Notes: generated by a model not told the origin, from the letters alone. 64,000 bases of DNA from Liopterus haemorrhoidalis (GCA_963971575.1 OZ020622.1:34192301-34256300); one strand, 5' to 3'; positions 24,249 to 36,308 are shown, numbered from the stretch's first letter. Numbers and translations are program-made.

Positions 24249-24492
24249 ATCATATCACGAAATAAAAAATATTTTACAATTAATGTTAAAGGTAACAATA
24301 AAAATATTTCTATTGACAGGCTTAAATCAGCTTTTGTTTATGATGACACATCTAATATTCCTTTATCAGGCTCAAAACAAGTTAGTAATACAAAAAGTTA
24401 AATTCGCTGAACGTCCTAATGTCACGAGGTATGGACGAAAAATTTGTCCTCCGAACAAATATTTAAACTACGTTTACACTGCGGGGGGGTAA
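24249..24492 (+). pseudogene. Gypsy-type retrotransposon, end of pol (part 2) and polypurine tract
   Basis: Continues part 1: SRNKKYFTINVKG, SIDRLKSAFVYDD, with RYGRKICPPNKYLNYV near the end in another frame. A G-rich run, GCGGGGGGG, lies just before the LTR, as expected for the polypurine tract. Confidence 0.75.
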
Positions 24493-24664
24493 TGTAGCGA
24501 TCACCTAGAATACCATAGAGTAGTGATTATCATGGTATCCTAGGTAATTTTAGTAGTTAAGGATAAAAAATGTAACTTTTGTTTTTTCAATAAATATTTT
24601 GACATTACATTAAATATAAGTCTAGTTTATTTATAAAGTTTATAATTATATTCTGGAGGCTACA
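24493..24664 (+). repeat. Gypsy 3' LTR, 172 bp
   Basis: Starts TGTAGCG after the purine tract and ends GGCTACA, so it has the TG...CA ends and a TGTAGC/GCTACA imperfect inverted terminus. It contains a poly(A)-signal-like AATAAA near 24590. It abuts the 3' end of LINE B. The 5' LTR is not in the window. Confidence 0.7.
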
Positions 24665-24947
24665 CTGTTCTAAGGTCTTTCCCCTCTTTGGTGATGATCC
24701 TGTCGATTAGGGCTTTTATATCTGAGCTCATAAGTGGATCTACAAGGAATTCACCATCTTGAGCTGCTATTTTCGCCAGTTTGTCGACCTCCTCATTGTA
24801 GTGGATATTAGAGTGTCCTTTTAACCATATGATTTTAACGCTAATTCCGTTATCGCTTAGTGAGCTTAAGTCTTCAATTATGTCGTAAAAAATTTTGGGG
24901 TTGTTGTCCGAGAAGCCGGGACATTTCAATTTGCAAGGGCGCTTTTA

Positions 24948-26073
24948 GGGCCGGTTTCTCGAAAAATTCAGTTGTAGATATCGTATCGATATAGTATCCA
25001 TATCCATGGATACCGAAACTTATCGACGTAATAGCAGAATTTGGGTTTCTGGAATGTATTTTTCTATTTATCGATGAGATATCGAACTAATAACTTATTG
25101 ATACGTGATACAATGAGCACCCTTTATCGTATCGATAAATATGAGAATTGTCATCTAATGTCAGTTCTGACATATGACAGATAAGGTTATTTTGCAATTG
25201 CAATATATATTTGAAAAAGACATATTTTTATTACAAGATATAATAGTAATTGCTTCTTAAAATCATATATATTAAGATATTCTTATACTGTTATAGAGGT
25301 AAAATGGACAATTCAAGTTCTGATGAATTTGATGAGGATGTTGTAATTGCAGTATGTTTATTACATCGGAGAACTATCAGAGATAAAAGTGACCCATTCC
25401 GCATTTATAGCGAATTAGAATTTATTCAACAATACCGGTTAAGCAAATGAAAATGCATGCAATTATGCTGTCTAATTGGAGGTGATTTAGAACCCATGAC
25501 CCAAAGAAGTAAATCTATTTCGGCACAGCTTCAAATTTTAATTGCTTTGAGATTTCTGGAAACAGGGGCTTTTCAAATGCTAGTTGGTGATGATATGCAT
25601 GTACATAAAAGTACAGTTTGCAAAATTGTTAAAAAAGTAATACATCGAATTGCTCTGTTGAGACCGCAGTTTATTTCATATGCCAGAAAATAATGAGGAA
25701 ATTTTGAAAATAAAAAAAATATGTCTTTTGCAAATTTCCATGTGAAAATTTACACATTTTTTCTGCCATTTTTTAACAATCTATTTTTAAACTAATTGTC
25801 CAAAATATATATTTTTGTAAATTATTTTTGACACTGACATTGACTATTGTCATTCGTGAACAATTGATCACATAAATGACAAGAGATTTTGTAAATATTT
25901 TGGCTGTGTGAATTGAAATGCATACATATCGCTACAAAAGTTATTGGATACAATAAACATGTCAGATGAGTATCGAGAAACCGTCAAAAAGTTATCGACT
26001 CGATAAGGTTTATTGTATCGATAACTATTGAGGCGATATCGTGTCAATAAAAAAATGTTCCAGAAACCGGCCT
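24948..26073. mobile_element. Harbinger (PIF) element with TTA TSD
   Basis: TIRs GGGCCGGTTTCTCGAA (left) and GGCCGGTTTCTGGAA (right, reverse complement) are flanked by TTA at 24945-24947 and 26074-26076. It is inserted exactly in the RNase H codons after FSDSK of LINE B. Removing it restores SDSKSALAN. It encodes only a HARBI1-type N-terminus, so it is an internally deleted copy. Confidence 0.88.
25304..25693 (+). pseudogene. HARBI1-like transposase N-terminal fragment
   Basis: One frame with a single in-frame TGA at 25448-25450. It reads MDNSSSDEFDEDVVIAV, then FIQQYRLSK (stop) and LEPMTQRSKSISAQLQILIA, then LRFLETGAFQMLVGDDMHVH and KSTVCKIVKKV. This is the DNA-binding N-terminal half of Harbinger transposases. 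The DDE nuclease half is missing. It lies inside the TIR element described above. Confidence 0.85.
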
Positions 26074-29000
26074 TTACTGTCGGAAAAGATGATGATAGGC
26101 TGAGTAAAGAGGAGATTCGACTTTATGTAGTTCGAGCATAATTTAATTGCGATTGTTTCTGCTGAGAATATCTGGATATCGTTGGGTAACTTGTATTTCT
26201 CGTAGTATTGTTTGATTGGGTCGAGAAAGGCGCAGCCAACACCTAAGTGTGTCTTGGAAGGATCGGTGTAAAAATGGTAGGCATTGGACCATTTTTCTTC
26301 TATTTTATTTATAAACTGTTCATTATTTGGATTAGCTGGTAAAGGAATATTTGGGACAATGTAGTTGTTTGGGAGAGAATATTCAATTGGAGCGGAGAAA
26401 CAAGGTAAGATAGTTGAAGTAGCGGTTGGCATGACGTTCACGAGGGTGGTGAAGCTGTCAACGAGTGGTGGGGTTGGTTTTTTCCTCCAATATTGGGTGG
26501 TGAGAATGTCGGTAGTTAGTTGGCTTATGGGGAGATCATTGACGGTGCGTAACCTTTAGTTCATAAATCGGAGACTCAGAAGTTTTCTCCGTAGATAGAG
26601 AGGAATCATTTTCACTTCTGCTAATAAAACATTGCATCGCTCCAATGGAGATTTTTACTGCCTTAGACTGGATTACGTCGAGATGACGTAGTACACTCTG
26701 TGATGCAGAGCCATATATGATGCTAGCATAGTCCATGAAAGATAATATAAGGCTTTTATAGAGAATCAAGCAGGTTCTGTGATCCGCACCTCAGTTGTAG
26801 TGAGACAGAGCGGAGAATGTTGAGTCTGTTTTCACATTTTTTAGTGACTGCAAGTACATGTGGTTTCCAGGTTAGCTTGTTGTCGATATTGAGACCTAGG
26901 AATTTTACGGTTGGTTTTATGGTAAAAGTTTGACCAGCTAAGAGAATTGATTGTGGTATCGGTGGTTTTCGGTGTCCCGTGTAGACTGGCAGCTGATTTT
27001 TTCAGGGATATGTCGAATCCATGGTCTTGAATCCATCTGTTGAAATGAGACAAAGCAATATTTAGATTTAGTTTTGCGTCTAAAAAAGTTGGTTTGGAAG
27101 TATAAATGCAAATATCGTCTGCATATTGAATTATCTTAACATCTGGGTTCAGTACCTGTTTGATATCCCTAGTATATATATTAAATAAGAATGGACTTAA
27201 GACCGGAACCCTGTGGTAATCCAGTGTGTGTTAATCTTGATCCTATGATGTTGCCTTGATGTTTAATGAAAATTGATCTATTTTGAATCATGTTGTTGAT
27301 GGAGTTTGCTATTTGCAGAGGGATACTAATGGATAACATTTTCTTGTATAGTGCTTTTAACGAGACTTTATTAAATGCTCCTGTCAAATCTAAAAACAGA
27401 GCTGTAAGATAGTGATATTTTGTATTGCTGAGATACATGTCTGATGTGAAGGAAGCTAGGTTATCGATCGTACTGTGGCCCTTGCGAAATCCGTGTTGAA
27501 AGTTAGGAAGGAGGTGTTTTGACTCTAACCACCATTCAAGTCCTAGTTTTAAAAGTCTTTTAAAGGTTTTGGCAAGGCAAGAGGAGAGGGCTATCGGTCT
27601 ATATGAAGAATGGTTGTTTGGATCTTTGTTAGGTTTCCGTATAGGGACTATGTTTAGAATGGACCATTCCGATTTGAAACGAGACTGCATCCAAACTTCG
27701 TTGTCTAAGTTGAGAAGGAGTCGTCTGGCAGAACTGCATAAATTTTTTACCATGGGATAGTGGATGTGATCGTGTCTCGGTGCTGTGTTTGTGGTTTAAT
27801 TGATGCAATAATCTAGTTCCACCAGAGTAAATTCTTCTAATGCCCTCGTCTGGGATTGATCAGTGACGTCTTGTGTTACTTCGTAGGATTAACGGCATGA
27901 GCATGGTGTGAGGTCGTTAAAGAAATTTTCTATCCAGTTATTGTTAACTAAGCGAACATTGTCATGATTTTGCCTGCTATTGTAATTTTTCATGATTTTT
28001 ATTTTATTCCAAACTTCTGTAAGATTTGTATTTATATTTATTGAAAAACAAAAGGATCGCCATTTTTCTTGTTTCTTTTTCTTAAATAGACGTTTGGTTT
28101 GAGCTATGATTCTTTTACATTCTATAAATTGTCGAAATTAGAGTTGGACTTGTACGTATCGAAAATTCGGTTGGAGGATTTTATTTGAGCCTTGCATTCC
28201 GCATCCCACCAAGGTTTTCTTCGGAATCTGCTAACTTCATTTATTTCGGTTTTTGGTATAGAAATTTCAGAGCAAGAGTTGATTAAATCAATGATTGTTT
28301 TATACTTGTTAGGAGTTGAAAGTTTGGAGAAGTTTTTCTTTGGAATATTTCCAGCCAATATGACGGATGTATTAAAGTATTTGTCCCAATCATCCTTTCT
28401 CAAGTTCCATTTTGAATTTGTATGCAGGATAAATTTGTTACTAATTGAAGAGTTTAGTTCTATAATTATTGGAAAATTATTCGAACCCATAGTTTTTTTA
28501 ATCGTTTCCCAAGTTGCACCTGTGATGGAGAGCAGAGTGTAATGTCTATGGCCGATTTTCGCTGGTTTGGGATTGTGAGAAGTGTGGGTGATCCGTCGTT
28601 CAGTTTGGTTAAACATTTGTTGTTTATAGCTTCCAATAAGAATTTACCTTCATTGTCTGTCATTTCGGATCCCCATGCGCAGTGATGAGCATTTAGGTCT
28701 CCGCCAAAGATAAAAGGGTGAGAGAGTAGCTAAGATGTTATCCCAATCGTTTCAACATATTTTGTGTTTCGGGCTCGCATATACTGATATTAGATTAATA
28801 TTTGAGTTTTTGAGATGAACGGTGATACTGCATATTTGACAAGTGAAGTTTGAAATGGAGCTGATATTGTGATTTGACAAAAACGGAGTTCCGTCTTTTA
28901 GTAATATACAAGAACCACCTCTACAATCTGCGCGGTCTGCTCGTATTACGTTGTAGCCAGAAAGGAGGAATATTTCTGTAGGTAGGAGCCAAGTTTCTGA

Positions 29001-29108
29001 GATCAGGGCAAAACTGATCTTATAAGTATATAGCATTGATTCTAAAGAAGCTTTATTGCTCTTAATGGATCGGGCGTTCCATTGTAGAATATTTATTTCG
29101 TCCATGAT

Positions 29109-30846
29109 TTATTTAGGAAAAGAAGAAAGCGTAGAGTTGAATATTTTTTTTATGTGCGATTCGTTTATGTTGTTTCCTTGAGTGAGGGTTTCTGTAACGA
29201 ATTTTATTATAGCTATAGATAACGTAAGAATAGACTCATTCAGAGAGCCTGCAGAGGTTCTTGAACTGTTAGCCAGATGTGGCTGAGGAGGGTAAGGGTT
29301 ACGAATTGGGTTGGAATTTGTTTGCGAATATTGTTGTTTGTCCCTGGTTTGGGATGTTTCTCTTTGAGCAAATTGCTTTTGAGGTTTTCGTTCAGGTACT
29401 GGTCTATGAGGTCTATTCGGAACTACATACGGAGAATTAATGGTTTCTTCAGTGGAAACATTATCTAGAATTTGGAACTTATTGGAATTAAAAAGTGGAG
29501 GAAAATTGTCCAAGTTAAGACGTTCAGAAGTGACATCGGAATATTGTCTGTATTTGTTTTTTGCCTCTTTGAATCCATCATTGTTGTATGCCATGTACTT
29601 TTTTATGAGGCATTGATTGTCATATACGGGACAGCTTTTAATGTCAGTGATGCTGTGGTTGCCTTTATAGGTGAGACACGATATTTTAGCAGTGTGGTCT
29701 TTGCATTCAGTTGTATTGTGTTCTTGACCACAATTGGCGCAGCGTGTAGTGGAAATATGACCATATCTGAGGCATTTTTGACATTGTCTAACACGGTAGA
29801 TGTATGGACTGACTCTACATAATGCGCCATATATTGACACAATATCTGGTAAAGTCTGGCCTCTAAAAGTTAGTACTACTAGTGGTGTATTAATGTAAGA
29901 ATCGTCAACCTTTTTCATAATGCGGCGTATTTCGCTAATAGGAATATTAGATAATAATAATAATAATAATAATAAGTTCTTTATTGATATCTACATTTTT
30001 TGATTTGGTATATTGTTGTAGCTCATAGGTATCGATGCTTGTATCGACATTAGACCTTTTCGAAATAAAAGTGATTCGGGTATGTAAGCTCGTAGATTTT
30101 TTGATGACAGATAACTGGAGTTTAAAATATGGTTGGCAGCTATTATATTGGAAATGTGTAATTTTACCTGATTGACACCGTTTGTCATGATGTTGATTAT
30201 ATCGCCTTTGTTGAGAAATGGATGAGAAAACAAGATCTTACCTGCACTCATCCGACGCAGGCGTCCAATGTTGTTCGTATTTGTGCTCTCAACAATTAGA
30301 TAGTATGGATCACTGTCAACTGTTTCACTGTATCTCTGTTTGGTTTTTTCCTTTTGAGAAGGTGACGTTGTGCTTTGGGCTGTAGAGGATGACGCCTGGA
30401 TTGGTGCTCGAGAATACACAGGACAATGTTTTTTCGTAAAGTCATGCATATGGTACATACTTTTTGACGCTCTAATGAAATCATTAGTGCCATCACTTAA
30501 GTTGTGTGACTTTTTAGCTTGTGCAATATCCAAATTTGGTCTTTTTTTTAAATTTAATGACCTTTGCTGCTGTGGCAATTAACCAGGACAATTTGGTCTT
30601 TTATTAGTTATTTTATTATTACTGTTAACTACATTATTTTCAGAGGTATTGCTACATGCTCCATTATTAATAAGATAATTTTCGCTGCTGGTGTTAGAGA
30701 TTTTCAATGTGGAATTTTCTACGAAATTGTTTGGGCAAATTATATTTTTATTATTAAGTATCCATACCCTCCATAAATGAAACTCTAGTTTGCGTTAAAC
30801 TAGAAGAATTTGGTGGCGGTTTTGAACCCCCACTGTCTACGTTCAT
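29109..30846 (-). pseudogene. LINE B ORF1: gag-like zinc-knuckle protein (broken)
   Basis: Starts MNVDSGGSKPPP at 30846 and continues through frame breaks to PYYLIVESTNTNN, RAYIPESLLF, a run of Leu (TTA) codons near 29950-29975, SEIRRIMKK and RVSPYIYRVRQC. The zinc knuckles CQKCLRYGH, CANCGQEHNTTEC and CLTYKGNHSITDIKSC follow (third knuckle Cys changed to Tyr). Asn/Pro-rich tail, stop at 29109. ORF2 starts within 4 bp. Confidence 0.85.
29945..29977. repeat. (AAT)n / (TTA)n expansion inside LINE B ORF1
   Basis: Read on the - strand it gives about eight TTA (Leu) codons followed by SNIPISEIRRI. LINE A has only two Leu at this point (NEELLSNI), so the trinucleotide run expanded in place. Confidence 0.7.
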
Positions 30847-30980
30847 ATTTCTATATGCTAATTAAACAGTAGAAATTAAAAAATTTATATCAACTTCCCA
30901 AAGTTGACAGCTGATAGTTGACAAGAATCTGACAGTTGTGGAAAGAGCACGCTCGCTTCAACAGCTCGGAAGCAATTTAC

Positions 30981-31269
30981 TCTTATCAACTTAATAACTA
31001 CACTTTTCACTGATACCTGCGTATCATTTCCAGTTTATACATCTTTACCACTAAAAAAAAAAACACTTTTTATCACTTGACACTAAATAGTTGACGTTCT
31101 AAAAAAGGAATAGAAAATATTAAATCAAACTGATGAAGATAAATAAATGTATCGAAACTGGTTTAGAATTTTCAATAAATTTGATGTTTTAGTTTCATGA
31201 CCTATAATCCCGGAAAAACAAACCAACTCCAGCAATACTACATATATTCGAGGTCGTCAACATATTCAT
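30981..31269. other. Spacer with a hammerhead-like core at 31130-31157
   Basis: CTGATGA (31130-31136), a stem GATA/TATC (31138-31141, 31150-31153) and GAAA (31154-31157) occur in the right order. A stable stem I is not evident. Nothing else recognised. Confidence 0.4.
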
Positions 31270-31585
31270 TACTAAATTAAAAGCTGGAGACTATGTTGTG
31301 GTGATCCGAAATTAGTTGCAGAAAACTTCAATATTTTTTTTAGAGACCTGCATGACTTAACCAAAAGAAAATACCAAAATGTCAACATTATACAATAAAT
31401 CAGAATTACATCTTTTTAATCAATAATATTAACAACAGTCTATTTTTAGAGCCTTTTATTGAAACAGAATTCATTAAGTTACTAAAGGATAAATTGAAAT
31501 CTAAATACTCGGCAGATTTCGACGAGATACCTAGCTTTATTATAAAACAGCTAGTGCACCCGTTGCCAACTGTGTTGGTAAACAC
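31270..31585 (+). pseudogene. LINE reverse transcriptase N-terminal fragment
   Basis: Reads NNSLFLEPFIETEFIKLLKD, then KSKYSADFDEIPSFIIKQL, the RT region-0/1 start of a CR1/Jockey-like ORF2 (compare NKGPGTDGIPP in LINE D). Short and bounded by non-coding sequence. Confidence 0.55.
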
Positions 31586-31683
31586 ATCATTATCTTAATG
31601 CGGAACTTTCTCCATGCTTCTGATTCTTTCTTTAGCCATACGCCTTACTACATCCAATTCAAATTGAATCAACTTTTCGCCTA

Positions 31684-32090
31684 CAGTCTGTTCCAAACGG
31701 TTAAGCGGAACTAAATGGGAATTTAGTTCTTTTAGGTTGTCACGAGAAGGGACCTTGTTTGGGATATTTCATTTTTCCTGTTGGGATGTCAAAATTTAAA
31801 ATTCCAACAATGAAACCATGGAAACGAATGACATATGTCAAAATTAAATATTTTTTTTAGATATTTTAATGACAAAAAAATAAATAAATGGGAAATTTGT
31901 ATCAAGAATGACACAAAAAATCAAAATATAAAGAAAATGACATTTTAAAATGATATTAACCTTAACCAGAAAATGTTTATTGTAAGTATGATTTACAAAG
32001 CTTAAACAAAACGGCCGAAATGCACGATTTAAACGATGAAAGTAACTAGATTGCAAAATCTAGTTCCGCTTAACCGTTTGGAACAGACTG
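31684..32090. mobile_element. Tc1/mariner-type MITE with TA TSD
   Basis: TIRs CAGTCTGTTCCAAACGG and GGTTAAGCGGAACTA are perfect at both ends (407 bp), with TA at 31682-31683 and 32091-32092. No transposase. A degraded piece of the same end lies near 58826-58890 and a short match near 41445-41468. Confidence 0.85.
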
Positions 32091-32284
32091 TATTATCAAA
32101 AACTGGACAAATATTTATTTCGAATTATTTATTCATAAACTTTTTAAGATGGGAAAACGATTCATTTTTACTCAGTGCATTACATTTATATTGTTAAAAC
32201 TAAAAATGATTTGAGACGTTAAATTTAAAATATATTTGATAAAATAAATTTTGCAATTATTTATATAATATAAAAATACGTATA

Positions 32285-32402
32285 CGGAAAAAAGCGCACA
32301 TAAAAAAGGAGCAACCGAAAAAAAAACGCACATGGAAAAATACACACAGGGAAAAATGCATACACGGAAAAAGGCAAATACGGAAAAAAGCGTACTTACG
32401 CT
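32285..32402. repeat. Degenerate tandem repeat of ~19 bp
   Basis: About six imperfect units of ACGGAAAAAAGCGCACAT type. AT-rich flanks. No coding meaning seen. Confidence 0.6.
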
Positions 32403-32697
32403 ATATCTAAAATCAGTTTTAAATAAATCGTGAGAAACTATTACACAGTAAAATTTAATTGTTTGCCCGTTTAATATATTTCGTTCACTTTTGTAAGGTC
32501 AAACCAGATCTGTTTATTTTGGTTACTTTTATACTGTAGTACTAACTTTTAATTACTGCCAAAGTAAACACTTAAGTTCTTGAAAATATTAACTTTTTCT
32601 AAAGGGAACAAATCAACTGTAAAAAAACTATGGGATATAACTTCCTTATAAACGATATGAAGTGAAAATTATTAAGGTTTAAATGTATCAAAAATGA

Positions 32698-34811
32698 CAG
32701 GGGCCACGTCACAAAAACACCACTATGGTCGGCAGCCAAAACAAGAAGTCGGGCTCCGAATGTCGGAAACTGAATACACAGCGAGAAAAAGACGGAAAAA
32801 AGTGAAATGAAGCACCACAAACTTTTTTAATAAAAAAATCTCACAAACAATACTCCAGCGTCAAGGAAAGCGAACCCTCAACTTCTGTTAAAGAGGAAAA
32901 GATAGTATTTGATGTAGAACTCCATCATTCACTAAATACTGACATACGGGAAGAAGAAAATTCAAGTTCATGATGTTCAGAAGAATCCTCTAATGCCAGA
33001 TGAGCACTAAGTTCAGAAAGCGCAGGAAGAAATACCTGTTTTCAATTTTGATTTAAATAATCCAAATACCTGGCCCCCAATTAACTATAAACTTAGAGAT
33101 TATTTGGTACAATATGGCCCGTCACAAGGAAAAGAAATTGAATTTTCAAAGTATTCAGGCACGAGAAGATTTTCAAATGAGAAAATGTTAACAATGGAGA
33201 GCAAATGGAACGATCCTGGTTGATTTCCAACAAAAAAGTGTTAAAATATTTAGTTTTTTTGTAAGAAAAATGCATTTTTAAACGGTCTCTGAGATTAAAA
33301 AAAAAGCTTCAGTAACTGGAAACACTTAAATCCCAAAATTCCTGAACATGAAAACTTGGCTGACCAACGCAAGAATTTTCTCGAATGGAAAAATCTAGAA
33401 AGAAATATTAAATTGAATCAATACAATCGACAAACAATTACTCCAGGAAATAAGAAATGAAACAAAAATATGTAAATATGTCTTAAAAGTGGTTTTAGAC
33501 TGTATTTTACGGGGTACTCGCGATAAACGGGAGTCAGAATTCCGGCATATTTTTGAATTTAATAGAACTATAGCCGTTATAATCCAGCATTAAAAAGTCA
33601 CTTAGAAAGAGACCAAAGAATTAAATATCTTTTTAAGGACATTCAGAACGTCCAGAATCTAAAAATGTGAAAAGCTATATTATTTCCAAAATCAAATCAG
33701 CTAAATATTACTCAATTATATTCGATTGTACATCCGATATTTCAAATAAAGAACATACGAGGTCTGTTCAAAAAGTATCGCGAATTTTGAATTTCCGCGG
33801 GTTACGTATATTCGATTTTCGATTTTTTTGAATGTTCAGTTAATTTTTGACAGTTGCTTTGCTTGCACGTGTTTTGGCTCGTCTTCGATTTTTGCCTATA
33901 CCAAAAAATGGATCAAAGAATCTGTATCAAATTTTGTGTGAAAAACAAAATTAAGTGCGCGGACGCATTCCGAATATTGGCTGTGGCATATGGTGAAGCT
34001 ACCTTGGACCGAAGCAACGTTTATCGGTGGTACAAAATGTTTTCAGAGGGCCGAGAAGATGTGAACGACGAAGAGCGTGCCGGACACCCGAGCATATCAA
34101 CAACAGACGAAAACATTGATGAAGTGAAGAAAATAGTCGAATCACCGTTAGAGAAATTGCTGAGGACCTAAACTATCGATTGGCTCGTGCCATTAGATTT
34201 TTACCAATGATTTGGGCATGAGACGGGACACATCGTTGCTTGTGCGCGAATTTTTGGCCAAAAACAACACACTAATAATGCCGCAGCCACCGTATTTCCC
34301 AGATCTGGCCCCCTGTGACTTTTTCTTGTTCCCGAAACTGAAGAGGCCCATGAAAGGACGACGCTACGCTACGAGTGAGGAGATAAATACGGCATCGAAG
34401 GAGGAGCTGAACAAGATCACAAAAAATGATTTTTTCAAGTGCTTCTAGGATTGGAAAAAACGTTGGCACAAGTGTATAATATCTGGTGGGGATTACTTTG
34501 AAGGGGACAAAATAGATATTCATGAATAAATAAATAATTTTTGAAAAAAACACAAATTTCGCGATACTTTTTAAACAGACCTCGTATATGTCATATAATT
34601 CGCTACGTGGAAAAGAATGACGATGGATATTCCATACAGGAAAGATTTATAGATTTTATTGTTACAAAAGACAAAACTGGTGAGGGACTCAACTCAGAAA
34701 TTTTACACAAACATTCTGAAGATGGACTGGAGTTAAAAAATTGTCGTGGTCAAAGTTATGATAACGCATCAAATATGTCTGGTCATAAAAAATGAGTATA
34801 AAAACGACCAG
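32698..34811 (+). pseudogene. hAT transposase pseudogene (ZMYM1-like), split by mariner
   Basis: A CAGGGGCCACGTCAC terminus at 32698 precedes an ATG at about 32725 (MVGSQNKKSGSECRKLNTQR). Downstream are WPPINYKLRDYLVQYGPSQG, FSNWKHLNPKIPEHEN and, after the mariner, YVEKNDDGYSIQERFIDFIV and NCRGQSYDNASNMSG, the conserved DDE-region motif of ZMYM1-type hAT transposases. Many stops and frameshifts. The dimerisation domain is missing. The frame across the mariner reads IIFDCTSDISNKEH then YVIYRYV, so the two parts belong together. Confidence 0.8.
33758..34584 (+). mobile_element. Mariner element, internally deleted, TA TSD
   Basis: TIRs CGAGGTCTGTTCAAAAAGTA and its near-perfect inverse, flanked by TA at 33756-33757 and 34585-34586. 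Length 827 bp. Coding: MDQRICIKFCVKNKIKCADA, VYRWYKMFSEGREDVNDEER (HTH half), then PPYFPDLAPCDFFLFPKLKR (C-terminal catalytic part). The middle of the transposase, including the first catalytic Asp, is lost. Inserted in the hAT pseudogene. Confidence 0.9.
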
Positions 34812-34980
34812 TGTTGTAATAGATACATTTAAAAAAATATCTAGATACAGATACAGATACTTAAGAAATATTTATCTAGATGCAGATACAGATAGAGAAT
34901 TATAAAAAATATCTAGATACAGATACATGCCAAATGTGTTTGTATCTAGATACAGCTAGATACTTTTGAAAAAACTCTTA
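34812..34980. repeat. TATCTAGATAC-rich repeat cluster, possible hAT terminus
   Basis: Starts CAGTGTTGTAATAGATAC and has many copies of ATCTAGATAC and CAGATAC within 165 bp. A CAGTGTTG start plus short subterminal repeats is typical of hAT ends. No opposite end was found. Confidence 0.5.
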
Positions 34981-36250
34981 AAAATGAAAATACCATATTT
35001 TTTACCAAACAAACAGTGCATGTTAATCAATATTATACAGGCTGTTCAAAAATGACCTTGGCGTCAGAAAAAGCCCACTAAATTAAAGTTAAAACACTTC
35101 TACGGAATTAATTTGTACTAAATAACGTATGTATTATATTAGCCATATGTGCAAACGTATGAGCTGCGTATCTATAAGATTAATATTAGTCTTATAGCTA
35201 TGCATCTATGTTCTTGTTAAGAGGATGTTTCTTTCAATCAAATTTTAGCCCTAATTGAAGTGGAATTCGTGTAGTTTCACGATCAGTTTTTATCAATAAT
35301 AAAAAATTACTGATAAAGATATGTGATTTTTTTTTCTCATTCCATACAAATAAAATTTATAAGAACGTTTAATAATTTATTCAATTTTACGTCCTTTAGG
35401 AAACACACGTACTTATCTTACTGATTTCAATTAGGAAATGAACTTAATATCCACAATAGCAAGGCCGGCCCCTTATCTGGGGCGGACTAGTCAAGCCTCA
35501 AGTGATGAAATGCCTCAAAAAAATTGTCAAAATGTATTTTCAATCATTGGATACTTTTGAAGGGCCTTAATTTGTCTTGCCCAAGGCTTCACAAAACCAC
35601 GGTCCACTCTCAAACCACTTGTGTAGATATTATTTTTCATATGTTTTTAGTAAATTGCCCAACAAAATAGCAACAATATAGTTATTCCAAAACTTAATTT
35701 TCATTAATAATGACCCACTTTCCTTAAATGTTGTACTTAAATACCTGCTATTTTTACAGCAGTTCAAAAGCTACGATAAACGAGTGAGATTTTTTTTTGA
35801 CATTCCATATAAATTTAATTTGGAAACGTCAGAATTTCAATTGTTTTCTGAATTTTGTTTACAGTAAAAATAAAATATTTAAAATGACAATTTATAATTA
35901 AACTATTATATCAGCTCGGTATCAGTAACTGGCAACTCGGTATCAATAAACAATTGCCTATTAATTTAGACGAAAAAGTGACATCACTTTTGAGGACTTA
36001 CGACACTGATCTGCAAATTGGTACGTCAGCAACAACATTAAAATCTGAACTTGTATTATGGAGAATTCGATTTCAATCTTACAATTCCAAAATGGTCATT
36101 TTGATTATAAACTACCGACGCGGAAACAAGTTATTTTACTGTTTTTTTTTTTTATATATAAGTTTGGCAAAATAATATAAACTTTTATTTTTAACCTATA
36201 CTTTTATTAAACAAGACCACCGTACTTAACAAGTCTATCCATTACGCTGC
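34981..36250. other. Unassigned sequence with a weak hAT-like stretch
   Basis: At 35920-36110 the + frame reads SNWQLGINKQLP and TSATTLKSELVLWRIRFQSY, vaguely like the region before the dimerisation domain of some hAT proteins. I am not confident. The rest shows no feature. Confidence 0.3.
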
Positions 36251-36270
36251 TGATAACTGCATATCACAGG

Positions 36271-36308
36271 CTGAAGATGCATTAACTAATAAATGCGAAA
36301 CGTTAGTC
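36271..36308 (+). ncRNA. Hammerhead-like core
   Basis: CTGAAGA (36271-36277), one T, stem GCATT/AATGC (36279-36283, 36292-36296), GAAA (36297-36300), minimal stem AC-GTTA-GT and C at 36308. Stem I pairing is poor, so this is probably inactive. Confidence 0.45.

Larger units (their letters stand above)
24665..29105 (-). pseudogene. LINE B ORF2: endonuclease, RT, RNase H (broken)
   Basis: Domains in order on the - strand. Endonuclease: MDEINILQWNARSIKSNK, ISETWL, CAWGSEMTDNEG and the SNNFPIII region. Linker FRRKPWWDAECK. RT: SSYRPIALSSCLAKTFKRLL, LFLDLTGAFNKV, GLPQGS, catalytic YADD at about 27112-27123, and the thumb with YASIIYGSAS. RNase H: HFYTDPSKTHLGVGCAF, FSAETIAI, FSDSK interrupted by a Harbinger insert, then WLKGHSNIHYNEEVDKLAK. 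At least five frame breaks. Not functional. Confidence 0.85.
24665..30980 (-). mobile_element. Jockey-type LINE B with RNase H, decayed
   Basis: Covers both ORFs on the - strand: ORF1 from 30846, ORF2 from 29105. It is related to LINE A by matching ORF1 starts, zinc knuckles and pre-RT linker. Frameshifts and stops are spread throughout, and a Harbinger element interrupts RNase H. The 3' end is cut at the Gypsy LTR. The 5' UTR probably reaches ~30980. Confidence 0.85.

Noticed and set aside
34812..34980. Satellite DNA made of ATCTAGATAC words
   Set aside because: Too short and irregular. The CAGTGTTG start suggests a transposon end rather than a satellite array.
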